From NCBI GenBank assembly GCA_009699025.1, contig WLOZ01000126.1, positions 1 to 6,152 on the forward strand: a DNA stretch of 6,152 bases. Reading direction: 5' to 3'. The translations under genes and the position numbers were made by a program. Position 1 is the first letter of the stretch. Each line of letters starts with the position of its first letter. Shown in pieces: positions 1 to 5,798 of this stretch. Source of the DNA: Actinomycetota bacterium. Lineage in GTDB: Bacteria > Actinomycetota > Actinomycetes > S36-B12 > CAIYMF01. The notes beneath the pieces were generated by a model. That model made no database searches. It was given only the letters and a program-made list of their open reading frames with translations, and was not told the DNA's origin.

Positions 1-364
1 GCCTGATCGCGCGAGGGGACTTCGCGCCCTGCTTCCAGAACTCGGCGTTTCCGTTGTCGACCCACGGCCGGCTCGCGGGCCCGCCATTTAGTCGAATCCG
101 ATAGGCGACGTAGTTGGTGCAGTTGTGCCCCGGGCCCATCGACCAGTAGCTCGTCTCCCGATGCCACCTATAGCCCGCCTCGGGGAGGTGCGCCTGTCGG
201 CACGCGTTGTATCCCGTGCACAGGTAGGTGACAGTTGCCTGCGCGGGCGCGGCCAGCATGCAGAGCAGCAGCGTCGCCAGCGCGACGATGAGCGCCGATG
301 CAAGCGAGATGCCCCGGGCGCGCGACCTCGGGCGAAGGCCACCAGTCACGAGCGTTGATCGCAT
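1..364 (-). CDS. Secreted CHAP-domain protein, N-terminal part (runs off left edge)
   Basis: The reading frame starts at ATG 364 and stays open for 121 codons to the left edge, so the C-terminus is missing. GAGG at 373-370 sits five bases before the ATG. Residues 1-43 form a classic Sec signal peptide: an arginine-rich start (RPRSRAR, 11-17), a hydrophobic core (about 19-38) and an APAQA cleavage site, with cleavage likely after residue 43. The mature part begins TVTYLCTGYNAC and reaches GHNCTNYVAYR at 79-89, which matches the start of CHAP domains, with Cys82 as the expected nucleophile. The later RPWVDNGNAEFW (99-110) also resembles small actinobacterial CHAP proteins. The catalytic His would lie beyond the window. 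CHAP proteins usually cleave peptidoglycan amide bonds outside the cell; that role is inferred from the family. Extra cysteines (49, 55, 82) could form a disulfide. It is separated from the operon by 250 non-coding bases and appears to be an independent gene. Confidence 0.85.
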   Translation of the reverse strand, partial: MRSTLVTGGLRPRSRARGISLASALIVALATLLLCMLAAPAQATVTYLCTGYNACRQAHLPEAGYRWHRETSYWSMGPGHNCTNYVAYRIRLNGGPASRPWVDNGNAEFWKQGAKSPRAIR

Positions 365-369
365 TTGCG

Positions 370-373
370 CCTC
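370..373 (-). promoter_or_regulatory. Ribosome binding site of the CHAP gene
   Basis: GAGG lies five bases before ATG 364 on the minus strand. It supports this start for the secreted protein. The start also places the signal peptide exactly at the N-terminus. Confidence 0.6.
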
Positions 374-408
374 ATCGAGTGCCGGGAGTGGTCTCGCGAA
401 AGTTAGCA

Positions 409-485
409 CCCTCACCGCTGATCCATGCGAAAGCGTCACAAGGAGTGGCCGTGTGTGACGCTTCCGCATGGATCAGCGAGGAGGA
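409..485 (-). repeat. Long inverted repeat / hairpin between operon end and CHAP gene
   Basis: Arms 409-440 and 454-485 enclose a 13-base loop (441-453). Positions 416-440 against 454-478 match at 24 of 25 bases at DNA level. Further pairs at 410-413/481-484 extend the stem. In minus-strand RNA the DNA mismatches 430/464, 415/479 and 409/485 all become G-U pairs, leaving only 414/480 unpaired in a 32-position stem; in plus-strand RNA the same three would be A-C mismatches. This favours a structure acting in the minus-strand transcript. It lies 130 bases after the last operon stop codon and 45 bases before the CHAP start. It could be a terminator of the operon (though no U-run follows), a 3' stabilising structure, a structured leader of the CHAP gene, or a DNA operator. 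Seeing it is certain; its role is open. Confidence 0.85.
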
Positions 486-614
486 ATGTCAGCGTTGCGC
501 GGCTGGAATTTGAACACTGCGTCTAGCTTGCCACTGAGGCTCGTGCTCAATCGGTGGAGGGGCGGGCGGGATTCCTGCCCCCAGTCGCTGCTGCCGATGA
601 GGCTGACGAGACAC

Positions 615-1622
615 TCACCGCAATGCCTTGGCCAGACGGCTGAGTGTCGCTGCCAGATCGGAAGCACGGCAGCTTCCGTCAGCCGAGATGGGGTAGAGAG
701 CCACATCGTCGGCGCCCGCTTCCCAAAACTCCCTGAGCCTTGCAGACACGGCCGTAGCGCTACCTGCCAGCATCAAATCGTCAATCAGGGTCTGGGGCAC
801 GAGGCCGGCAACACCGTCCACCGAGCGATCGCGCCTCCACGCCTCAGCGATGTCGTGCATAGCTTGCTCGTAACCCATGGATGCGAAGTGCTCGCGGTAA
901 GCAGACGATGTCGAGTACCAGGCAAGCTCTCGCCGCATCCAACTGCGCGCCCCATCCGGGTCCTCAGTCACGCAACAACGGACGTAGACGACGGCCCGAG
1001 TGCTTCCCTCTACCGCCTCGGACGAATGGATCTGTCCTAGTTGCCACCCTACGTGTGCTGGATCGGTCAGAGTGAGGATGGCCCCATCGGCTTGTCGTCC
1101 CGCCAGCCTGAGCGAAGCAGCTCGCAGGGCCGCCGTATAGATGGGCGCAGGAGCAGGGAGCGGGTCTATCTCGACCCTGAATCCACTGCCCGGCGCGAGG
1201 GGCGAATTCCCACTCGACTCTCGACCTGCAAGGACAGCGCGCACCACATCGACCGTCGCATCGAGGCGCCGCAGGGGAGCCTCGAAAGGCTGCCCGTGCC
1301 ATCCGGTGACGATGGCAGGCGTGGATGTCCCCAGACCAAGGATGAAACGTCCGGGCACGAGCGCCGAGGTCGTCGCCGCTGATAGCGCGATCATCGCCGG
1401 GCTGCGGATGCCCACAGCAACGGCTCCGGTTCCGACCGTCATTCGCTGCGTTGCGAGTCCGCATGCAGCGGCTAAGACGAAGGCATCGGCGCCCGCCACT
1501 TCAGTCGCCCAAACCCCGTCGTAGCCCCAGCCCTCGCACCGGGCTGCGAGTTCGACATACTCCAGCAGCGGACCCTGATAGCGCGTCGGTAGCACTACCG
1601 AGAGCGAGCCATATTCAGTCAC
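615..1622 (-). CDS. LLM-family (luciferase-like) flavin/F420-dependent oxidoreductase
   Basis: This 335-residue protein has a normal length for the bacterial luciferase-like TIM-barrel family. These enzymes use FMN or F420 for hydride transfer or monooxygenation, so a redox step in the pathway is likely; which cofactor is used cannot be decided here. Diagnostic stretches are GYDGVWATE (33-41), VGTGAVAVGIRSP (63-75), GRFILGLGTSTP (91-102) followed by TGWHGQPF (106-113), and PIYTAALRAASLRLAGRQADG (160-180), typical of actinobacterial F420-type members. I chose GTG 1622: GGAG at 1630-1627 is four bases upstream, and the start overlaps the preceding stop by eight bases. The longer frame from ATG 1658 would overlap the MaoC gene by 44 bases and add a serine/threonine-rich tail that is not family-like. 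It is the last gene of the operon. The family is secure; the substrate is unknown. Confidence 0.9.
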   Translation of the reverse strand: MTEYGSLSVVLPTRYQGPLLEYVELAARCEGWGYDGVWATEVAGADAFVLAAACGLATQRMTVGTGAVAVGIRSPAMIALSAATTSALVPGRFILGLGTSTPAIVTGWHGQPFEAPLRRLDATVDVVRAVLAGRESSGNSPLAPGSGFRVEIDPLPAPAPIYTAALRAASLRLAGRQADGAILTLTDPAHVGWQLGQIHSSEAVEGSTRAVVYVRCCVTEDPDGARSWMRRELAWYSTSSAYREHFASMGYEQAMHDIAEAWRRDRSVDGVAGLVPQTLIDDLMLAGSATAVSARLREFWEAGADDVALYPISADGSCRASDLAATLSRLAKALR

Positions 1623-2079
1623 TGGGCTCCATGAGCATGAGGTAGACGTGCTCACCATCGAGGAGCACTCCGGTCTCGCACACTAGCCGCACTCTCAACT
1701 TGAGAAGGCCCCTATTTCCAGACTTCTCGACGATCTCGTGCACCTCAAACTCCGGCCATACGGTGTCGCCGACCGTGGCGGCACTAAGAAAGCGGCAACT
1801 CTGACCCGCGAAAGCCAGCAGACTCTCGTGAATCTGCGACGCCAGGGAAGTTGCGCCGACAGCAGTGAGAGACATGAGTAGAAGCCCATGCGCAACCCTC
1901 TTGCCTAGAGGGTGAGCTGCCGCGTAGGCCTCGTCATAGTGGATGGGGTGGTCGTCGCCGGTGAGGAGTGCGAACGACCGAAAGTGCTCATCGGTCAGCG
2001 TGGTCACCGGTCCGCGAAAGGTCTCACCAACGTTGAAATCCGAGAGGTAGCGCTGAACGTCTCCTTGGTCATCCACCAC
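1615..2079 (-). CDS. MaoC-like hot-dog dehydratase
   Basis: This is a 154-residue single hot-dog protein, the usual size for MaoC-like (R)-specific enoyl-CoA hydratases, which add water to trans-2-enoyl-CoA. The hydratase signature is present as ALLTGDDHPIHYDEAYA, with predicted catalytic Asp42 and His47 (numbered from GTG 2079). RVAHG (61-65) follows, as is typical. The family consensus is G-D-x-N-P-x-H; here His44 replaces the Asn. FLSAATVGDTV (97-107) and a strand ending in EHVYLML complete the fold. GTG 2079 is chosen because GAGGTGG at 2095-2089 lies nine bases upstream; this gives an 11-base overlap with the RidA-like gene. A TTG at 2097 in the same frame has no ribosome binding site. 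A second GTG at 2076 is possible. Cytoplasmic. It probably hydrates an unsaturated CoA ester made by other enzymes of the operon, but the substrate is not known. Confidence 0.88.
   Translation of the reverse strand: MVDDQGDVQRYLSDFNVGETFRGPVTTLTDEHFRSFALLTGDDHPIHYDEAYAAAHPLGKRVAHGLLLMSLTAVGATSLASQIHESLLAFAGQSCRFLSAATVGDTVWPEFEVHEIVEKSGNRGLLKLRVRLVCETGVLLDGEHVYLMLMEPSD
1627..1630 (-). promoter_or_regulatory. Ribosome binding site deciding the LLM gene start
   Basis: GGAG at 1630-1627 is four bases before GTG 1622. It favours the shorter, family-like N-terminus beginning MTEYGSLSVVLPT over the ATG at 1658. The spacing is a little short. Confidence 0.45.
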
Positions 2080-2452
2080 GATGCGCCACCACCTCAATCT
2101 CGATCAGGGCGCCACTGCGCAACAGTCCGGCCACGATGACCCCAGTTGCCGCTGGCAGATGCTCACCAAAGACCTCTCGGCGAACTGCCCCCGTGGCCCC
2201 GTACCCCTCAGTGGTAGTGATGAAGTCACGCGTGAAGACCACGTCGGACATGCTCAGCCCCACCGAGTCGAGTGTTCGCTCGGCCTTCTGCAATATGTAG
2301 CGGGCTTGACCAGCAATGTCACCAAGACATTGAATCTCGCCCACCTCGTTTGAGGCCGTCATTCCCGAGAGAACCACCCAGCCGTCAACTTCGCAGGCAG
2401 CAGGAAACGTGAAGTGCCGCGGCCACCCCTCGGGCCAGATTCGCTCGATCAT
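2069..2452 (-). CDS. RidA/YjgF/UK114-family protein lacking the canonical arginine
   Basis: This 127-residue protein has the usual RidA length and layout: an N-terminal strand with VVLSGMTA (26-33), AGQARYILQKAERTLDSVG (47-65), SDVVFTRDFIT (69-79), and a C-terminal IEIEVVA strand (117-123). RidA proteins are trimeric and hydrolyse reactive imines/enamines; relatives act in degradation of aromatic and heterocyclic compounds. In E. coli RidA, Arg105 (in VARLP) binds the substrate carboxylate. The matching stretch here reads VAGLLRSG (107-114), so Gly109 takes the Arg position. Imine deaminase activity of the classic type is therefore doubtful, and this belongs to a non-archetypal Rid subgroup. 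An Arg at 112 might partly substitute. ATG 2452 overlaps the preceding stop in an ATGA junction. Its placement inside a CoA-ester operon suggests a detoxifying or hydrolytic helper role, which is an inference. Confidence 0.87.
   Translation of the reverse strand: MIERIWPEGWPRHFTFPAACEVDGWVVLSGMTASNEVGEIQCLGDIAGQARYILQKAERTLDSVGLSMSDVVFTRDFITTTEGYGATGAVRREVFGEHLPAATGVIVAGLLRSGALIEIEVVAHRGG
2089..2095 (-). promoter_or_regulatory. Ribosome binding site deciding the MaoC gene start
   Basis: GAGGTGG at 2095-2089 is nine bases before GTG 2079, inside the end of the RidA-like gene. The alternative TTG at 2097 has no comparable purine-rich stretch ahead of it. Confidence 0.5.
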
Positions 2453-3201
2453 CGCTTCGTCCGCGATTCAAGGAATGCGCGCGAGACCTCGGCAGAGCCT
2501 GGGTCCCGTCGAAGCTCGACGGTCAGTTCGCATTCGTACGCGTAGCCCGCTTGCAGATCGAGCCATTCGCTGCCGTTCAACCCAGCCTTCGCCAGTCGAA
2601 TGGCGGGCGGATACTTCGAGGCAATCGTCAGCGCCAACGCGCGCGCTTCAGCCATCAAGTCGGCCGGCTCAACCATCTTGTCCACCATGCCGAACCGGTA
2701 CGCCTCTTCGCATGACACTGGCTCTCCGGTATACATCATCCAGCGAGCTCGACCCTGCGGGAGGAATCGTGCGACGTGCGCAGATCCGCCCATCACTCCG
2801 ATATTGACTTCAGGAAGGATGAACGAGGCCTTGGTTGAGGCGATGCGTATGTCGGAGGCGCAGGCAATGGCCACTCCCGAGCCGAGTGCGGGACCGTTGA
2901 CCGCAGAGATGACAGGAACCGGGAAGCTGTAGATGAGGTTCACGAGGTCCTGAACAATCATGACCGACTCGGCTGCGGTCTCGGCCGTCAACGAGGCCAA
3001 CTCGTTGAGATCGGTACCGGCGACAAACGCCCTATCCCCCGACCCGGTGAACACCACAGCGCGGACGTCATCCCTGTCCTGCACACTCCGAAATGCCTCG
3101 AGCATCTCGGTCAAATCCTCAAACCGCACTGCATTGACCGGCGGACGGTCAAGGGTCAACGTCGCTACCCCATCGCCTACCTCGGTGTTGATCGCGCTCA
3201 T
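2449..3201 (-). CDS. Enoyl-CoA hydratase/isomerase (crotonase) family protein
   Basis: This 250-residue protein matches the crotonase family in length and motifs: LDRPPVNAV (17-25), the oxyanion-hole stretch RAFVAGTDLNEL (57-68), NGPALGSGVAIACASDIRIAS (102-122) and FILPEVNIGVMGG (127-139). Compared with rat mitochondrial enoyl-CoA hydratase, the Glu144 position is Ala111, while the Glu164 position is kept as Glu131. With one of the two acid/base glutamates missing, simple hydration is less likely; crotonase members with a single carboxylate often act as isomerases, hydrolases or C-C lyases. ALGSG instead of ALGGG is a mild change. ATG 3201 overlaps the preceding stop (ATGA), with AGGAG seven bases upstream. 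It is soluble and cytoplasmic. It likely works on a CoA ester made by the upstream ligase or transferases. Confidence 0.93.
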   Translation of the reverse strand: MSAINTEVGDGVATLTLDRPPVNAVRFEDLTEMLEAFRSVQDRDDVRAVVFTGSGDRAFVAGTDLNELASLTAETAAESVMIVQDLVNLIYSFPVPVISAVNGPALGSGVAIACASDIRIASTKASFILPEVNIGVMGGSAHVARFLPQGRARWMMYTGEPVSCEEAYRFGMVDKMVEPADLMAEARALALTIASKYPPAIRLAKAGLNGSEWLDLQAGYAYECELTVELRRDPGSAEVSRAFLESRTKR

Positions 3202-4289
3202 CCTGGGGCTCCTGTCTTGTTGGTGGTGGTGTCGTTTGCTGAGAGGTTGCCGCTGGCCAGCCGAGGCACCACACCTGGCGCAAGGTCTCGACGACCTTCA
3301 GGCCCGTCAATGACGTCAATGAATTCGCGCTGGACGATCTGGTCCCAGCTCAGCACCTTGTGGAGGTCATTGACGACGCCCACCGGGACCCCGCGGGCGA
3401 GCATTGGTCCATAGAAGTCGTCCAAATCGAGTGCCTCGATGGTCGGCGCAGCCGCCTCGTCAACCTCGACCGAGTCCTCTCGGCGCAAGCGCGCGTCGAG
3501 CCACCGCTCGTTCGCAGACCATTCCGGTCTGCCCAAGACGTCGGCGAGCGCGTCCCACATGGCCGGGCGCGGACAGGTGCCGAACAGGACCCACTGGCCG
3601 TCCCTTGTCCGTTGCAGGCCGATGCCATGAACGGAGGGATGCATGGTGCCCATCCGCTCACGCACGGTTCCGGCCATCTGAGCTGGAGTAACAGCCCCTT
3701 CCAGAATCCCGACGACGCCATCCTGCACCGATAGGTCGATGTCATTGACCGTGCCCAACCGGCGGCTCCGGACTATCGACACCAGCGCGATGGCGACCTG
3801 GACGCCCACTACCCCGTGGGTAACGTCGGGGGGCAGCGGCATCGGCTGGCGATCAGAGTCTCCCGTGATGCGGAGCAGGCCCCCCGATGCCTGAGCGATC
3901 AGATCACCCCCTCGCCATCCGGAACGTCGACCTGTGCTTCCGAATGGAGTCACGGTCACCGTTCCCGGCCGAGAAGCGGGCATTGACTCAAGCAGCGCCC
4001 AGACATCGGGCGACCCCTCGTCGAGAACAACGGCGTCGGCGCTGGACAGCCCAGCCCACAAGTCGTCGACGCCCTCGGCCTGGAGCTCCACCTTCCCGTG
4101 GTCGAGCAACGACGTGTACGCAGCACGCGACTTTGGCTCAGCTCCGAGTTCGGGACCGTCAACGACAATCGAGGAGGGCCGCATGACCTTCGCGCCGAGA
4201 TCGGAAAGCAACCGGCTAGCCAATCGCGCAGGAACTCTAGTGCTCAAATCCACGACCGTGACTCCGGCGAGCAGTGCCATAGCGCTCAC
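3198..4289 (-). CDS. CaiB/BaiF class III CoA-transferase-like protein, divergent second copy
   Basis: This 363-residue protein aligns to the class III CoA-transferase family: VTVVDLSTRVPARLASRLLSDLGAKV at the N-terminus (about 10-35), TPFGSTGRRSGWRGGDLIAQASGG (114-137) and a family-like C-terminal half with MWDALADVLGRPEW. DVTHG at 155-159 lines up with the catalytic Asp motif (SDPLAG in the neighbour), so Asp155 may be the nucleophile. The N-terminal domain is eroded: the neighbour's NRAKRSVALDL and VVENFSPG become DHGKVELQ and VVLDEGSP, stretches that normally help hold CoA. This suggests either a partner subunit for the upstream transferase or a changed donor. GTG 4289 is chosen because it makes a GTGA overlap with the upstream stop and has GGAG five bases before it. 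GTG 4295 overlaps that GGAG itself; ATG 4280 is the other possibility. The family is sure; catalytic competence is uncertain. Confidence 0.87.
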   Translation of the reverse strand: MSAMALLAGVTVVDLSTRVPARLASRLLSDLGAKVMRPSSIVVDGPELGAEPKSRAAYTSLLDHGKVELQAEGVDDLWAGLSSADAVVLDEGSPDVWALLESMPASRPGTVTVTPFGSTGRRSGWRGGDLIAQASGGLLRITGDSDRQPMPLPPDVTHGVVGVQVAIALVSIVRSRRLGTVNDIDLSVQDGVVGILEGAVTPAQMAGTVRERMGTMHPSVHGIGLQRTRDGQWVLFGTCPRPAMWDALADVLGRPEWSANERWLDARLRREDSVEVDEAAAPTIEALDLDDFYGPMLARGVPVGVVNDLHKVLSWDQIVQREFIDVIDGPEGRRDLAPGVVPRLASGNLSANDTTTNKTGAPG

Positions 4290-5458
4290 GGCCACTCCGC
4301 CTCGAAGGGTGTCGACCCGAGAATCGGTGGCGCGGGCATGGAGGCAAGCGTTGCTGGCGCGATAGGAAGGGCAGTTCCAGCGGTCACGAGCTTTCCCACT
4401 GTTGGGTGATCAACAGTGACCCAAAAGCCCCGATCCGCCAGGTGCTCGTCGCCGAGCAGATCAGCGATACTCACCAAGGGCGAAGCGGGAACACCCTCCC
4501 TTTGGAGTTCGTCTGCCAAGACGTTCGGATCGAGGGTCTCGGTCCACGACGCGATGAGCGAATCGAGGGCATCTCGATTCCGAAGGCGTTGTGTGGGCCC
4601 AGAGAACTCGCTGCGGTCAGCCCAGTCGACTCCCGCGACACGGCACAGGGACTCCCACTCGACTTGGTCACGACACTCAATCGCAATCCATGCGTCCACT
4701 CCCTGCGTCGGGAAAACCCCAGCGGGGCACAACTCCGGATGACGACCTCCACGAAACTCATCCACGGGTGACCGGCCCACATTCATCAGAGCGAATGCAC
4801 GCCCCAGGGTCGCGAGCGTGGCCTCGAGCATCGACACCTCGAGCCACTCGCCCTTCCCGGATCGATCTCGTTGCTCAAGGGCCGCGAGAACGGACAAGGC
4901 CGCGAGGAATCCCGCAAGCGGATCAGACCACGAGATGCCTGTCTTGGTGGGCCGACCATCGTCGTAGGTCATCAACGACATGAGCCCAGAGACTGCTTCA
5001 ATCTGCTGCCCAAATGCGACATGCTCTCGAGCGGGCCCCGTCCGCCCGAACCCGGAGATGCTCACCATGACGAGACGCTCATTTGCCTCATGCAGCACGT
5101 CGTAACCCAGGCCAAGACGCTCCATCACTCCCGGCGAGAAGTTCTCGACAACGACGTCGCACAGCGACGCCAGGCGCTGGGCTGAGGCGCGCCCCTCATC
5201 GGTGCGCAGGTCCAACGCGACAGACCTCTTCGCCCGGTTCCACTCGAGGAAATAGCCGGAGGAATCTCGGTCTGGGCTCGCTGGGTACGGTCCGAGAGTG
5301 CGGCTGACATCCATGAATGCCTCGGACTCGACCTTGAGAACATCTGCGCCGAGATCGCCCAGGGTGCGGGTGCAGAGCGGCCCGGCCCACGCCTGCGAGA
5401 AGTCAAGAACCTTGACGCCTTCTAGTGGGCCACGCGATCCGGCACTGTCGTCGACCAT
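4286..5458 (-). CDS. CaiB/BaiF class III CoA-transferase
   Basis: This 390-residue protein is a full-length class III CoA-transferase, which moves CoA between two carboxylic acids through aspartyl-anhydride and aspartyl-CoA intermediates. It has all family landmarks: VLDFSQAWAGPLCTRTLGDLGADVLKVE (17-44), a WNRAKRSVALDL segment (73-84), VVENFSPGVMERLGLGYD (103-120), SISGFGRTGP (133-142) and SDPLAG (178-183), where Asp179 is the expected catalytic residue. The C-terminal half (VFPTQGVDAWIAIECRD, EGVPASPL, HPTVGKL) is also typical. ATG 5458 is preferred. The frame is open further upstream, to about 5635, but the 59 extra residues look like out-of-frame EthD sequence, not transferase. Only one base separates this ATG from the EthD stop. 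It probably activates a pathway acid with CoA from an internal thioester such as succinyl-CoA; that donor is a guess. Confidence 0.94.
   Translation of the reverse strand: MVDDSAGSRGPLEGVKVLDFSQAWAGPLCTRTLGDLGADVLKVESEAFMDVSRTLGPYPASPDRDSSGYFLEWNRAKRSVALDLRTDEGRASAQRLASLCDVVVENFSPGVMERLGLGYDVLHEANERLVMVSISGFGRTGPAREHVAFGQQIEAVSGLMSLMTYDDGRPTKTGISWSDPLAGFLAALSVLAALEQRDRSGKGEWLEVSMLEATLATLGRAFALMNVGRSPVDEFRGGRHPELCPAGVFPTQGVDAWIAIECRDQVEWESLCRVAGVDWADRSEFSGPTQRLRNRDALDSLIASWTETLDPNVLADELQREGVPASPLVSIADLLGDEHLADRGFWVTVDHPTVGKLVTAGTALPIAPATLASMPAPPILGSTPFEAEWP
4295..4298 (-). promoter_or_regulatory. Ribosome binding site deciding the second transferase start
   Basis: GGAG at 4298-4295 stands five bases before GTG 4289, which itself overlaps the upstream TGA as GTGA. 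The upstream in-frame GTG 4295 overlaps this site and so cannot use it. The spacing to ATG 4280 is 14 bases, too long. Confidence 0.5.
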
Positions 5459-5459
5459 C

Positions 5460-5798
5460 TCAGTTGTCCAGCGCCACGTCAGTTTCGACCGTGGCAAGGA
5501 GTTGCAGGTCGACGACGTATTCGCCAGCGTCGTCAGCGACTGCCTTGCCTTCTGGGGAGTTGATCGAAGCCAGCAGAGTGTCCATGTCAGGGAAGAACTG
5601 CTCGGCAATGCGGTAGTAGCCGGAACCGTAAACAACCTGCTCCACCTTGCTGGCCGTGTACTTCACTTGACCCGGCATCTTGACGGCGAGAGGCACATGA
5701 TGACCCCAGTACCACTCTTCCCACGCCTCCACGTCTGCGTCGGGAGGCAGGTTCCAGATCACAACCCACTTGGCGAAAGTCTGTGGTTCGTTGCTCAT
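5460..5798 (-). CDS. EthD-domain small protein
   Basis: This is a 112-residue protein of the EthD family, a dimeric alpha/beta-barrel (ferredoxin-like) fold. The hallmark stretch is WEEWYWGHHVPLAVKMPG (26-43), equivalent to the family pattern W-x-x-x-H-x-P-L followed by P-G. GYYRIAEQFFPDMDTLLASINSPEGKAVADDAG (60-92) matches the second half, where family members have a hydrophobic patch, then an S-x-E-G-x-x-x-x-x-D signature. EthD is named after a protein needed for ethyl tert-butyl ether degradation in Rhodococcus, but its chemistry is not settled; relatives accompany ring-cleaving, decarboxylating or monooxygenase steps. ATG 5798 forms an ATGA overlap with the ligase stop, and GGAGGT at 5810-5805 sits six bases upstream, the best ribosome binding site in the window. 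That suggests it is made in quantity. It is soluble, with no signal peptide. Function in this operon is unknown. Confidence 0.88.
   Translation of the reverse strand: MSNEPQTFAKWVVIWNLPPDADVEAWEEWYWGHHVPLAVKMPGQVKYTASKVEQVVYGSGYYRIAEQFFPDMDTLLASINSPEGKAVADDAGEYVVDLQLLATVETDVALDN

Noticed and set aside
88..342. Minus-strand frame of 84 codons with an arginine- and serine-rich product
   Set aside because: It lies in a different frame of the CHAP gene, which has a signal peptide, a recognisable domain and a ribosome binding site. The product has the low-complexity look of a shadow frame in GC-rich DNA.
400..405. TAACTT on the minus strand as a -10 box for the CHAP gene
   Set aside because: It is 36 bases before the start, which is plausible, but no TTGACA-like box is found 16-19 bases upstream, and that space is part of the hairpin stem. 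Too weak to list.
434..460. TCACA...TGTGA half-sites as a CRP-type operator
   Set aside because: The half-sites are in the opposite order to the CRP consensus (TGTGA-N6-TCACA) and too far apart. They are simply the inner end of the long stem.
564..580. Short GC-rich hairpin (GGGCGGG/CCTGCCC, three-base loop) as operon terminator
   Set aside because: In the minus-strand transcript it has an A-C mismatch and no following U-run, and small GC hairpins arise by chance in such DNA. The larger hairpin at 409-485 is the better candidate.
468..1040. Plus-strand frame of 190 codons starting inside the hairpin
   Set aside because: Most of it is antisense to the LLM gene, the product has no recognisable motif, and its start falls in the inverted repeat.
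3350..3745. Minus-strand frame of 131 codons inside the second transferase gene
   Set aside because: It is a shifted frame of a gene whose correct frame aligns along the family; tryptophan, arginine and serine bias is typical of shadow frames.
5459..5635. Upstream extension of the first transferase frame to about 5635
   Set aside because: The 59 added residues overlap the EthD gene in another frame and show no transferase similarity. The family's N-terminus begins shortly after ATG 5458.
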